Positions 8,551 to 17,533 of a DNA stretch of 64,000 nucleotides are shown piece by piece; position 1 is the stretch's first letter, and each line of letters starts with the position of its first letter. Under the pieces are notes generated by a model. It made no database searches. It was given only the letters and a program-made list of their open reading frames with translations, and had not been told where the DNA came from. The DNA is from Methanobacteriota archaeon (GTDB lineage Archaea; Halobacteriota; Methanosarcinia; Methanosarcinales; Methanosarcinaceae), in assembly GCA_023399215.1 (NCBI GenBank), contig JAEWQJ010000023.1:37547-101546 (forward strand), written 5' to 3'. Position numbers and translations under genes: made by a program.

Positions 8551-9737
8551 TATTTTTCACCTCCGGCTTCCTCTATGGTTTTCTCTCCGGTTTCTTCAGG
8601 AGTACTTTCTTCGGCAAAGCCTTCTTCGTCCTCAGGTCTTTTCATGGCAGTTCTCCTGACAGCATGAGCCCCTGCAGCAAGTAGCGCGCCTCCTATTGCC
8701 ACGCCCGCTACAGTAGTGATATTCGTACCTACGATTCCTGTTTTTTCAAATTCCACGAAAAAAGGCCTGGTACTATCCGGGAAGCCCGGCTGAACACAGC
8801 CAATACAGGGAGAGCCGGCCTGAGGACAATAATTGAGGTGGCCGTTCCAGTTGCGAGTAGCGCAGTCTGCGTGGGTATAAGGCCCTTTGCATCCCAGTTT
8901 CCAGAGACACTTAGGTCCACCTACTGTCAGCTCGAACTCTCCACGGTCATAGTATCCGCGACGAGAACAGTTGTCATGAATGACATGGTCAGGTGGGAAG
9001 AAAACCTTTGGACGTTTCCAGTGATCCAGCACATAAGGCAAATCGTCAGGTATCTTTATCTTTCCCAAAACAACTGCGCCTATTGTCAAAAAAACCCAGT
9101 CCGGATGAGTAGGGCAACCAGTAAGATTAATTACAGGCTTTTCAATGCCAAGAAGATCTAAAATCCCCTTTGAAGCATCTTCCATAGTAAAAGCAACCCC
9201 ACGGGGGTCCATAAGTTCAACTATATCACTCTTAGCAGAGTTCACCCCACCATTAGTCGCACAATTCCCAATTGCAACAATTGCTAAAGCGTTTTTAGCA
9301 GCTTTCGCGTAAATCTCCTTATAGGTCTTTCCTCCCAGCATGAGATATTTCCCGGAACCTTGAGGGCCGTTCGAAATTGCCCCTTCGGAGACCAGAACGT
9401 AACCTTTTTCCCTTCCCAGGATCTCATCCAGCACAATCTCAGAATTAAGATCACTGGTATTTGCGAGCTTTCCATCTACGAAAATTCCCTGCTGCATCAT
9501 TAAAACTTCATGATAGAGAAGTTTGAGATTATACTCCTGAAGGAATTCTATGATATCAGGAGATCCCCCGTCCAGCATTGATATGGTACAGCCACTATCC
9601 ATTACTCCGTGAAGCCATACAACTTTAGTTTCCGAAAACTCAAGAGCTTTTGCTATATCGTTTTTATACGTTTGTAAAAACAGTGAAGCCCCTAATGCCC
9701 CGACAGCCTTTATAAAGGTCCGACGATCCATTTTCAT
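8550..9737 (-). CDS. vhxG: Hydrogenase small subunit with Asp replacing a proximal-cluster Cys (VhxG)
   Basis: This 395-residue protein is a group 1 hydrogenase small subunit. It starts with a Tat signal (DRRTFIK, residues 4-10, then a hydrophobic stretch) and ends with a membrane anchor near 335-355 plus an acidic tail absent from VhtG. Cysteines for the medial and distal Fe-S clusters match VhtG. In the proximal-cluster motif, VhtG has ECTGC where VhxG has MDSGC (Asp47, Cys50; GAT codon at 9597-9599), so the first Cys ligand is Asp. The annotated ATG lacks a Shine-Dalgarno. Homology to VhtG continues upstream in frame (LLEKFKNLDF versus LVRTLDSVDF) without a start codon. The natural start seems lost by a small indel, or the gene is coupled to a leader ORF. 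Confidence 0.87.
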   Translation of the reverse strand: MKMDRRTFIKAVGALGASLFLQTYKNDIAKALEFSETKVVWLHGVMDSGCTISMLDGGSPDIIEFLQEYNLKLLYHEVLMMQQGIFVDGKLANTSDLNSEIVLDEILGREKGYVLVSEGAISNGPQGSGKYLMLGGKTYKEIYAKAAKNALAIVAIGNCATNGGVNSAKSDIVELMDPRGVAFTMEDASKGILDLLGIEKPVINLTGCPTHPDWVFLTIGAVVLGKIKIPDDLPYVLDHWKRPKVFFPPDHVIHDNCSRRGYYDRGEFELTVGGPKCLWKLGCKGPYTHADCATRNWNGHLNYCPQAGSPCIGCVQPGFPDSTRPFFVEFEKTGIVGTNITTVAGVAIGGALLAAGAHAVRRTAMKRPEDEEGFAEESTPEETGEKTIEEAGGEK

Positions 9738-9775
9738 GAAATCAAGATTTTTAAACTTTTCAAGTAAGTCGTCAT
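9734..9775 (-). CDS. 13-codon leader ORF overlapping the vhxG start, or the frameshifted old start of vhxG
   Basis: An ATG at 9773-9775 opens a reading frame of 13 codons (MTTYLKSLKILIS) ending in a TGA that overlaps the vhxG ATG as ATGA. AGGGGG lies about 14 nt before this ATG, whereas the vhxG ATG has no ribosome-binding site. The vhxG frame through the same DNA encodes residues homologous to the VhtG N-terminus. The simplest reading is a one-base change that split the original start from the gene. Translational coupling through the ATGA overlap could still allow expression. Confidence 0.4.
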   Translation of the reverse strand: MTTYLKSLKILIS

Positions 9776-10115
9776 TATCCGTTCCACTTCCCCCTACGTA
9801 CGAATAATTTTATACAGCGATATATAAAAAATAATATATAAAAATGGAATCCAATATATTAAAGAATATCACATCTATATCAAAGACTATCAAATCTTCA
9901 ATAACCACTTCACAAGTAACTCCTCTACTTTGCAACAGCAGGGAATTGTTTAAATTAAATTTAAATTAAATTTAAGTCATTTAATAAATATAATTTTTCT
10001 AAAAACTTATATATTTTAATATCACTACCTATTTATTGAAGTTTTAAGGTTAGTGACATTTAAAAGCTGTATATTTAAGGAAAGAGATTTTGCAGCAAAA
10101 TATGGGGGATAGAAT
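9776..10115. other. Divergent intergenic region vhxG / 10116 gene
   Basis: This very AT-rich region includes a run of AAATTTAAATT-type repeats near 9951-9975. On the plus strand ACTTATATATTTT near 10004-10016 is a fair TATA box for the 10116 gene. On the minus strand a TATA-like sequence lies near 9810-9840 upstream of vhxG. Confidence 0.5.
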
Positions 10116-11036
10116 ATGACTATTGGGGATGGTCACGATTTGAGGTCATCGAGATTTAAAGGCGATGAGATTCTGGAGGCTTGTTATGACAACAAAAGAG
10201 TTCTCCAGAGAGGAGATAGCGGCTCTGCGGTAAGGAAAGTTCAACAGGCTTTAATATTTTTGGACTTCCCCGTACCTGGGGTTGGAGCTAATGGCATTTT
10301 TGGTGGGGAAACCGAACTGGCGGTTAGAAGTTATCAGGAGTCACGAGGCCTGAAGGCTGATGGAATAATAGGGTCAGAGACTATAGGAAGTCTCGATGAG
10401 GAATTTTTCACGGGCACACCGGAACCTTCGATTTCACCAGTAACCGAACCGCAGTTATCGGAGGTCCCGACTCCATTATTCCCGGAATCTCCGGTTCGAT
10501 CACCAAGAGCATCTCCGGTAGGGCCGGTAAGAGCACCTGAAGTCCCGCCAGTAGAGATACCACAGGCTCCGAGGGTAGGGGCGCCTGCAGTTAAAATACC
10601 TCAACCCCCTAAAGTACCGGTAGCAGAAACTCCAATCCTGAAAACCCAGGCAGTTCCAATTGAACAAAAACTGGTTCATGTGACCAAACCCATAACTCCA
10701 CCTATGACCAGACTACCCCCTACTATTGATAGTCAGGGACGTAAATTCCATACTGCAGGAACCTGGAGTGGGAGTAGTTCTTCTTTTGAAGCTGAAGCTG
10801 GAAAATCGGTACGTCTCGAAGTAAGTAACCTGAATGTCAAGGAGTCAAACATCACGATAAAGACAAATACAGGGGAAGCAAAAGAATCTGTGCTTTTACC
10901 TGAAGTCCTTGTAAATTTTGAATTCTCTGCAATAGAAGAGCCCTTTATATGGAGATTTTACATAGAAACCGACAGTGAAGACTCTTTAATCGAGTGGAAA
11001 CTCTATAGCAATTGGGTGCCGGGAAAATCCAAGTAA
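10116..11036 (+). CDS. Peptidoglycan-binding-domain protein with Pro-rich linker and beta-type C-terminal domain
   Basis: This 306-residue protein has three parts. Residues ~28-95 form a PG_binding_1 domain, recognisable from LQRGDSGSAVRKVQQAL, the GIFG turn, the 'LAVRSYQESRGLKADGIIG' order of residues and the final G-S-L. Residues ~98-206 are a Pro/Val-rich linker with repeated P-x-V steps. Residues ~207-306 are a probable beta-sandwich (GTWSGSSSSFEAEAGKSVRLEV at its start). No signal peptide or membrane segment is visible. Methanosarcina has no peptidoglycan, so the domain probably binds another target or acts on bacteria. ATG at 10116 follows GGGGGAT. It sits between vhx and vht but is unlikely to be functionally tied to them. 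Confidence 0.75.
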   Translation: MTIGDGHDLRSSRFKGDEILEACYDNKRVLQRGDSGSAVRKVQQALIFLDFPVPGVGANGIFGGETELAVRSYQESRGLKADGIIGSETIGSLDEEFFTGTPEPSISPVTEPQLSEVPTPLFPESPVRSPRASPVGPVRAPEVPPVEIPQAPRVGAPAVKIPQPPKVPVAETPILKTQAVPIEQKLVHVTKPITPPMTRLPPTIDSQGRKFHTAGTWSGSSSSFEAEAGKSVRLEVSNLNVKESNITIKTNTGEAKESVLLPEVLVNFEFSAIEEPFIWRFYIETDSEDSLIEWKLYSNWVPGKSK

Positions 11037-11272
11037 CTATTTAAGAGAAAAAACCGTATTGACAGCAAAAAAGCCAAAAGAGCTTCAAATAAAGGTTTAA
11101 ATGAAAAAAGATAGCTGTAGAAACCTTAAAAGACATTTATATAGGGATCTGCACTGAGATACAGAAACCTAACTTTTTCTCTATCTAGAAATATGCCCAG
11201 TCCTTTTTTAGAGTATTATCCGACGGGGGCTTGAAATTTAACTTAGTTGTCCAGCAGGACTTTATGCTTAGA

Positions 11273-11815
11273 TTAGTTTGCCTGTTCAACGCGCTCCTTA
11301 AGTGCCAGATTCATCGTATTAAAACTCCGTTTAGTATTGCCAAGCAGGGAACCCGAAAATGGTACCAAAAGCCCGTTGAACGTCTCTCGCTGAATCAGAC
11401 GCACCCTGTTATCTCCAGCTGGTTCTATTACAAAACTGTGCTCACCATCGAATATCCCAGGAATTAACAGATGGCCGATCCAGCGCAGCTCTCTTTCTGT
11501 CCGAATGACAAGAATAGTTGGTCGAATTGTCATAACACGGTTGCCTATATGCATTTGAATCGTTAATTGCTCGCCTGAATTGGAAACTCCGGTCACCTCA
11601 CGGATAAATGGATTCCATTGTGGGTATGCCCCAAAATCAGTAAGAGTTTGCCAGACCCTGGCAGCCGGGGAGTTGATGATAACTTCGGTCTCGAGATTCT
11701 TCTGAGTAATAGAGGTATTTGCAGCAACAAGCGTCGCGGCATAGAAAATTGCTCCTAAAGAAAGTATATTAAGTACTACTTGACCAAGAAATTGTGATAT
11801 ATTGCCACCCCGAAA
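11273..11815 (-). pseudogene. SRPBCC (START-like) domain protein, intact frame but no usual start codon
   Basis: The minus-strand frame is open from 11815 to the TAA at 11273-11275. From about 11700 it encodes a complete SRPBCC domain: ETEVIINSPAARVWQTL, then DFGAYPQWNPFI, then a fully open C-terminal half. These are the strand and helix signatures of the polyketide-cyclase/START-like family, which binds hydrophobic ligands. Upstream is a hydrophobic segment (about 11735-11790). No ATG, GTG or TTG occurs in frame before the GTG at 11594-11596, which would delete the first third of the domain. Either an unusual start (an ATT near 11725) is used or the gene is decaying. Function is unknown. Confidence 0.55.
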
Positions 11816-11992
11816 TTATAAATTATATTTAATATATTATATTCAAATAGACCTTTTATCAAATATAAATTACTGTAGAAGGAAAGGATCAGATCAATAA
11901 AATAGAAAATGTGGAGCAAAATATAAACTGAAAACAGAGGCAAAGCAGAAATTGAACAAAACAAAAATTAAAGTAGATTAGCAAAAATGAAA

Positions 11993-12478
11993 TTAAAGTG
12001 AGGAAAAGACCTCTTCCCTGATGAGCTTTATGGCTTTATCCACACCTTTAAGTACATCAGGACTGATTTCCTGCGTAGCTTCCGTGACAATAGATCCGAT
12101 TTCAATTCCGATGACCACAATTTCAGGAAGCTCTTGAACCTGTTCTCCTATTTTCAATACATCTGTAATTGTCAGATCATGTACTGAAACCAGGGGGTGA
12201 AATTCGACACCATCCAGTAAGTCCTTCCCTTCTATAAGGTGTACTGAACCTGGGGGGCTGTTAGCCAGAATTGCATCAACTATAATGACTTTCCTGGCGC
12301 CATCGAGAAGATTTAGAAGGTCAAGCCCACATACCCCTGCGTCCATGATATCGATATCTTTGAGGTCTTTAAGTTCGGACTCTTGAAGAGTCTCAATGAC
12401 TTTGAGACCAACACCATCGTTTCCCATTAATGGGCTTCCGCAACCAAGAATGCGTATAGGAGCATTTAGTATAGACAT
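11993..12478 (-). CDS. vhtD: Hydrogenase maturation protease (VhtD)
   Basis: This 161-residue protein belongs to the HyaD/HupD/HycI endopeptidase family, which removes the C-terminal tail of the NiFe large subunit after nickel insertion. It shows the GCGSPLMGNDGVG motif near the N-terminus, DAGVCGLDLL near 45-54 and SVHDLT near 100; the Asp and His of these motifs bind nickel in the family. The ATG at 12478 is chosen because family members start just before the I-L-G-C-G strand; an upstream ATG at 12523 would add 15 unrelated residues. It is the last gene of vhtGACD and probably processes VhtA after His575, and possibly VhxA, whose operon lacks a protease. Confidence 0.9.
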   Translation of the reverse strand: MSILNAPIRILGCGSPLMGNDGVGLKVIETLQESELKDLKDIDIMDAGVCGLDLLNLLDGARKVIIVDAILANSPPGSVHLIEGKDLLDGVEFHPLVSVHDLTITDVLKIGEQVQELPEIVVIGIEIGSIVTEATQEISPDVLKGVDKAIKLIREEVFSSL

Positions 12479-12504
12479 GTTTTCACTCAAAAAAGTAGTT
12501 AAAA

Positions 12505-12540
12505 AGGTGTACAGGCTTTTCAAACATACCTGTACTACCT
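12505..12540 (-). other. Hairpin between vhtC and vhtD
   Basis: AGGTGTACAGG (12505-12515) pairs with CCTGTACTACCT (12529-12540), with one bulge and a 13-nt loop. It sits 26 nt after the vhtC stop and before vhtD. It lacks a U-tract, so it is more likely an RNA-processing or stability element that sets the lower level of vhtD than a terminator. A degenerate copy lies after vhxC. Confidence 0.6.
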
Positions 12541-12565
12541 TAAGTTTAGTCTCTGTAAGAAATTT

Positions 12566-13339
12566 TCAGGGCCTTTCCTTTGTAGGGCAATACTTTGTTT
12601 TAGCTGTGATAACCTCAGAGTAATGAGTATCTGCGAGATCCTCTTTTCCGGTCAGGAAGATAGCTTTGTAGTACTTCAAGACATGAGGATCAAGCTCCAG
12701 AATACCCACGTGGACTACCAGTTCAAAAACAAACCAGTAGGTCATCAGCAGGTGAAGTATCCTGAGGAACTCCAGGGAAGACAGGTTGAAGAAAGGTGAA
12801 ATAAAGCCTGTTATAGTCAGTATCCATGAGGCTATAGGGAGACCGAAAAGTGACCAGTCGAGCTTGTAAAGCACAACACCTGAGACTGCGATTAAGAACA
12901 GAGCTGTACCTTCAAGCACGATCAGGATCTTCATCAAAGGATGAAGTTTGGTACTGTAGTGGCCAGTAGTCTCATCATAGATACTGAATGCAGGGTATCT
13001 GCCTTTCCTGAAGAAGTTGCCAATTATACCACCCATACGAGCTGCATCTTTAGGACCGAAAATATAATGGTCCTTAAAGTGTGAAATCTTTCCCATAAAC
13101 CCATGGCCTTCGGAAAAAATATTGTAAGGGATAAGGATCCAGTTCACTGCAAGCAGGAACGGGACCGCTATCATGTGAAGACCGCGAGCTGTATGGAAAC
13201 TCATAAATTCCCATCCAGTATAGATCTTTAACCCGGTGATGATGAGCACTAACATTGCAACAGCGTGGACAGTATGAGCTATCCTGTCAGTTACGGTATA
13301 GCGCTCAACAACCATTGACCGGTTGTCTTTTGATTTCAT
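12566..13339 (-). CDS. vhtC: Methanophenazine-linked hydrogenase, cytochrome b subunit (VhtC)
   Basis: This 257-residue integral membrane cytochrome b has about five hydrophobic segments. Candidate haem ligands are in HTVH (about 20-25), HTAR/LHMI (about 55-62) and LHLLMTYWFVFELVVH (about 195-210). By family it takes electrons from VhtG and reduces methanophenazine, so that hydrogen oxidation contributes to the proton gradient together with the heterodisulfide reductase HdrDE. It follows vhtA closely and precedes vhtD, separated by a hairpin. It is paralogous to VhxC. The start at 13339 is an ATG preceded by AAGGAGATGA. Confidence 0.93.
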   Translation of the reverse strand: MKSKDNRSMVVERYTVTDRIAHTVHAVAMLVLIITGLKIYTGWEFMSFHTARGLHMIAVPFLLAVNWILIPYNIFSEGHGFMGKISHFKDHYIFGPKDAARMGGIIGNFFRKGRYPAFSIYDETTGHYSTKLHPLMKILIVLEGTALFLIAVSGVVLYKLDWSLFGLPIASWILTITGFISPFFNLSSLEFLRILHLLMTYWFVFELVVHVGILELDPHVLKYYKAIFLTGKEDLADTHYSEVITAKTKYCPTKERP

Positions 13340-13364
13340 TATGGGTCATCTCCTTGTACTATAC

Positions 13365-15140
13365 TTAGAGTATTCTTAGAGTATTTGGAGCGTTTTTCCC
13401 AGTCAGGTCAATGGTGTGGACTGCACATGAAATGCAAGGATCATAGGACCTTCCCATATGGAAGATACCAACCGGATTGGTATAATCTACATCTCCAACT
13501 GGGTTGATTTTTGAACCAATGAGAGACTGTTCGAGAGGACCAGGAATGCCTTTGCTGTCTCTTGGGGACATCAACCAGCTACCCGGAACTATACACTGAT
13601 AGTTGGTAACCTTTCCATCGCTGCCAGCAGAGACCCAGTGACCAAGAGCTCCACGAGGAGCTTCCCACAGGCCCATTCCAGAATTATTTTTAGCTGCATT
13701 GAGGTCTACAGGCACGGAAATCTTGCCGTTGGGGTTGTAATCAACTGTTACCCAGTTGAGAAGTTCATATGCGAGAATTGCAGTTTCCTGCATACGAGCC
13801 AGCATTCTGGTGTAAACATTAGCTGCAGAGTAACCTTTTTCATTAAAGGCCTGAGCCAGGCCGGTTACGAGCGGCTCTTTTATATTTAGCATGCGTGCAA
13901 GAGGCCCAACTTCACCTGCAATTCCGTTATACCTAGGAGCCTTGTCCCAGCTGTACTGGCTGTTCGAGCCTCCTGTGAAGACGATTTTATTTGGATCAGT
14001 AAGTGGAACGGTTTCACCTTTTGCTGGTGCAAGGTCGTTGGAACTGTTCTGGTAGAAGGAGTGAGCAGTACTCTCCGTAATCTTGTCCGGATCAAATTTC
14101 TGATATTCGAGATTTCCTGATACCACACCTGAGGTAAAAATACGGTCTCCTGCCGGGCTCTTCGGGTCGTATCCATCTTTGTACTTGTAGTATCCACCAT
14201 ATGCAACGAAGCAGATCTTTGATGGATCCTTGTACCCACCGATTGTATCATGTTTAAGGCTTGCTGGAAGGCCAAGAATTTTTTCTCCTACAAGTTCTGA
14301 ACCAAAAGCTGCATAGAACTCCACATCTCCCCAACCTGCGTCTTTGGAGAAGTCATTGGAAGCAGTTGATTTATCAACAAGACCCTGGAGGTGTTCAGTA
14401 ACAAAGCTTACTGCTTTTTGAGGAGAGCTTGCCTTGTAGGTATTTGCGATCCATGTATCGAAATCAACTTTCAGAGTATGTTTGGATACGAAGTCCATAA
14501 CCTGCAGATAGTAAGTAGAAAGTTTGGTTATATCTGCAACAGTAGCCGGGTAGGTATATCCACCTGGATAAAGGGCTGAAGGACCGGGCATTCTACCAGC
14601 AATAAGTGCGATAGCCTCCGCAAGGCGTTTCTTTTCAGGAATTGCTGCAAGATAGGAACTTCCCGCAGGTACAGCCACACCATCCATCTTGTAGCTGATT
14701 GGGGCAAACCTTCCAACCATCTCTTTCCAGACTGCATTTCCGGTGTCTCCCAGTGTTGTAAGGACATTCTTGTACGCTGGGTTTGCAAGGTCAGGACCAA
14801 AGAGGACGTATATATGAGTTGCATGGCTTGCAACCATGTTCAGGCCCTGGAAAATATTCCTCATCATAAGAGCATCTTTTGGAACGCTCTCAGCCACGCC
14901 ATAAAGATCGTCAAGAGCATTTGTAGCTGCCAATCCATGAGCAAGAGGACAGACACCGCAAATTCTCTGGGTGAGAAAAGCTGCGTCTCTTGGATCCTGC
15001 TTCTGCAGAATTCGTTCAAAACCCCTGAATATAAGAGAAGATGACTGGGCATCGGTAATCTTACCGTCAGCATCAACTTCAGTGGATATGCGCTGGTGAC
15101 CTTCAATTCTGGTTAAGGGATCAACTGTAACATTTACCAT
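13365..15140 (-). CDS. vhtA: Methanophenazine-linked [NiFe] hydrogenase large subunit (VhtA)
   Basis: This 591-residue catalytic subunit binds the Ni-Fe(CN)2CO centre. RICGVC (Cys61, Cys64) and DPCISCAVH (Cys569, Cys572, His575) supply the active-site ligands. The 16-residue tail after His575 is the expected VhtD cleavage product. The complex is exported with VhtG through the small subunit's Tat signal, so hydrogen oxidation occurs on the outer face of the membrane. The ATG is 7 nt after the vhtG stop, showing tight operon spacing. No key residue is missing. Confidence 0.95.
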   Translation of the reverse strand: MVNVTVDPLTRIEGHQRISTEVDADGKITDAQSSSLIFRGFERILQKQDPRDAAFLTQRICGVCPLAHGLAATNALDDLYGVAESVPKDALMMRNIFQGLNMVASHATHIYVLFGPDLANPAYKNVLTTLGDTGNAVWKEMVGRFAPISYKMDGVAVPAGSSYLAAIPEKKRLAEAIALIAGRMPGPSALYPGGYTYPATVADITKLSTYYLQVMDFVSKHTLKVDFDTWIANTYKASSPQKAVSFVTEHLQGLVDKSTASNDFSKDAGWGDVEFYAAFGSELVGEKILGLPASLKHDTIGGYKDPSKICFVAYGGYYKYKDGYDPKSPAGDRIFTSGVVSGNLEYQKFDPDKITESTAHSFYQNSSNDLAPAKGETVPLTDPNKIVFTGGSNSQYSWDKAPRYNGIAGEVGPLARMLNIKEPLVTGLAQAFNEKGYSAANVYTRMLARMQETAILAYELLNWVTVDYNPNGKISVPVDLNAAKNNSGMGLWEAPRGALGHWVSAGSDGKVTNYQCIVPGSWLMSPRDSKGIPGPLEQSLIGSKINPVGDVDYTNPVGIFHMGRSYDPCISCAVHTIDLTGKNAPNTLRIL

Positions 15141-15147
15141 TTTTCAC

Positions 15148-16299
15148 TCACTCTCCTTTTCCCATTCTCCTAACAGCATGTACGCCTGCAGCGACTGCAG
15201 CTGCTCCAACTGCAACTTTGGCTATTGTGTCAATGTTTGTTCCGGCAACTCCTACATCTTCACGTTCAACAAACAGAGGTCTTGAAGAATCTGGGAAACC
15301 AGGCTCGACACAGGCAATACAGGGGCCGCCTGCCTGAGTGCACATACTTACTGAACCATTCCACCTGCGAATCCCACAGTCTGCGTGTGCATAGGGAGCT
15401 TTACAGCCCAATTTCCACAGGCATCCTGGCCCGCCAATCTCTTCATCGAGCTCTCCACGGTCATAGTATCCGCGGCGGGGACAATTGTCATGGACAACAT
15501 GATCTGGAGGGAAGAAGACCTTTGGTCTGCCGTACTCGTCCAGAAGGGTATCGAGATCGTCAGGGATCTTGATCTTTCCAAGAATTACCGCTCCCAGAGT
15601 AAGAAGAATCCAGTCAGGATGAGCAGGGCAACCAGGAATGTTGATTACTGGCTTATCAATGCCAAGTTCCTTAAGCATGCCTCCTTTTATGCCCTTTGAG
15701 TAGGCTACTCCTTTGTAATCCGTATCCTTGGCAATATCGCTGTCTGCAGAGGTAATTCCTCCGTATGCAGCACAGGCACCGACTGCAACAATAGCAACTG
15801 CATTCTTTGCAGCTTCTCCAAGGGTTTGTTTGAAAGGTTTGTTTCCAATAACCAGGTAGCGTCCCGAACCATCTGGACCGTTCGGAATTGAGCCTTCAAC
15901 GACCAGGATATATTTGCCTTCTTTATAAATTTCTTCTTGGAGAATTTCGGAGTTCAGCTCGGAGGTGTTTACAAGCTTACCATCATTCCAGATTCCCTGC
16001 TGTGCACAAAGAGTCTCATGGAAAGCAAGATTGACATTAAGCTTTTGTAGTGCCTGTACAAGGTCAGGATTGCCTGCGTTTAACACCGATTCAGAACAAC
16101 CAGTACATTCAGAGCCGTGGATCCAAAGAAGCTTTGTCTCTGGGAATTCTTCAAGGGCCTTTACCATGTCAGCTTGGTAGGTGTTCAGGAATGCAGCTGC
16201 ACCCATTGCACCTAACGCTTTCATGAAAGTGCGTCGATCCATTTTTAAGAAGTCCACACTGTCCAGTGTACGGACAAGATTTTTTATTCCAGTACTCAT
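15148..16299 (-). CDS. vhtG: Methanophenazine-linked [NiFe] hydrogenase small subunit (VhtG)
   Basis: This 383-residue Fe-S subunit has the Tat motif DRRTFMK (about 21-27) followed by a hydrophobic stretch. The proximal-cluster motif is ECTGC (Cys65, Cys68). Further cysteines for the three clusters lie in VGACAAYGG, IPGCPAHPDW, HDNCPRRGYYDRGE, GCLWKLGCKAPY, HADC and PCIACVEPGFPD. A C-terminal hydrophobic anchor with the RRMGKGE end follows. The ATG at 16299 (MSTGIKNL) is chosen; a GTG three codons upstream (16308) is the alternative. It is the first gene of vhtGACD, transcribed leftward from a TATA box at 16368-16377. Confidence 0.94.
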   Translation of the reverse strand: MSTGIKNLVRTLDSVDFLKMDRRTFMKALGAMGAAAFLNTYQADMVKALEEFPETKLLWIHGSECTGCSESVLNAGNPDLVQALQKLNVNLAFHETLCAQQGIWNDGKLVNTSELNSEILQEEIYKEGKYILVVEGSIPNGPDGSGRYLVIGNKPFKQTLGEAAKNAVAIVAVGACAAYGGITSADSDIAKDTDYKGVAYSKGIKGGMLKELGIDKPVINIPGCPAHPDWILLTLGAVILGKIKIPDDLDTLLDEYGRPKVFFPPDHVVHDNCPRRGYYDRGELDEEIGGPGCLWKLGCKAPYAHADCGIRRWNGSVSMCTQAGGPCIACVEPGFPDSSRPLFVEREDVGVAGTNIDTIAKVAVGAAAVAAGVHAVRRMGKGE

Positions 16300-16367
16300 C
16301 TCTACCACATCTTGATTTTACCCAAATTATACATCCGAAAGAAAATTTTGAATAATTGTCCACAGTA

Positions 16368-16377
16368 ATTATATAAA
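16368..16377 (-). promoter_or_regulatory. TATA box of the vht operon
   Basis: On the minus strand the sequence reads TTTATATAAT, a near-perfect archaeal TATA box, about 60-70 bp before the vhtG start. Transcription would begin near 16340-16345, giving a leader of about 40 nt. No experimental support. Confidence 0.6.
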
Positions 16378-17533
16378 TGCATACATAAATTTACCACTAA
16401 TGTTTTCAATGAGGGAATAGTATTTAAGGTTTTTTACACGCTCCAATAAATATATTAATTGGATGGATTGGAGACATATGATTTGAGGACAAATATAATA
16501 GATATCAAATATAAATAATACGATTCGATGTGCAGTATTAGGCATTATAGTACATATAAGTAGAATTAGAGCCTCTTGAAAGAGAAAAGAGGATCAAAAA
16601 AATTAATTTAATTTCAAAAGTTAAAAGTTACTAATGAAGCTGCAATTCATATTTAAAAATTTATCTGTATTATGTCAGAATGCATGAAAAGAAAATAAAA
16701 TGCAAAAAAGTTTTGAAAAGCAAAGAAAGAATCACTTATTTCTAAGGGATATTTTAGTATATTGTGCTATTTCAACCAGAACTGAGATTTCATGAGAAAG
16801 AACGATATTGTGGTAACTGATCCTGTTTAACTCTCAAGGGATCAGGAGAATTTCGCTCATACTAAAAGCTGAAAAGCTTTTAATCCCGATTTTTCTCTAT
16901 TAACTCTGATCTTCAGTGTTCTGAAAAATACACTCAATAGAAACTTAAAACGGAAAAGAAGTGCTAAAGAAGCTAATCTTATTATGTGAAACTGCAGAAT
17001 ATAATACTACTATATAATACTACTCAAGTATATCCACGTATTTGTATCAATTATCCATGTTTAAATATAGAGTATCTCGATCAAATAGAGCGATTTTAGA
17101 ACCCTTTATAAAACATTTCTAAAACAAGTTAAAGATCAGGGCAAAAGAACATTTTTAAATTATGCAAGCGAAATGAAAAAACAAAAAGAATATAAAATAG
17201 AACCGGAAAGTTTTAAAAAATAATTTTCAACAACATATTTGTTTAAAACGTAGAATCAGGTTCTTGTTGATGGTACCTCCATTTTTCTATCTGCGGCAAG
17301 TGGAAAAAGGAAAAACGATCATTTAAAAGCGGCAGTAGATAAATAAAAACAAGTAAGGGGATAAAAGCTGTTTGTTCGGTTAAGGAAGTAAAACTGGAGG
17401 GGTTTTTGCTCAGTTGAGACCTGTAAATATATATACCCAACAAATATATATTTCTTATAAAATAATTCTTGTAAAACCCTTGATACAAGTTTTTGCAAAA
17501 CTCTTAATACAGGAATTTACCTCATAAAAAATG
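16378..17533. other. Long intergenic region between divergent vht and hyp operons
   Basis: About 1.15 kb of AT-rich DNA without a credible gene. The 81-codon minus-strand ORF at 17243-17488 has no family features, sits in low-complexity DNA and is not accepted. The length is unusual for two simple promoters, so binding sites or a small RNA may be hidden here, but no clear palindrome or operator was seen. TATA-like runs occur near 17000-17030 and 17425-17455. Confidence 0.5.

Noticed and set aside
17243..17488. 81-codon minus-strand ORF in the vht-hyp spacer
   Set aside because: Low-complexity AT-rich DNA, no family features and no convincing ribosome-binding site.
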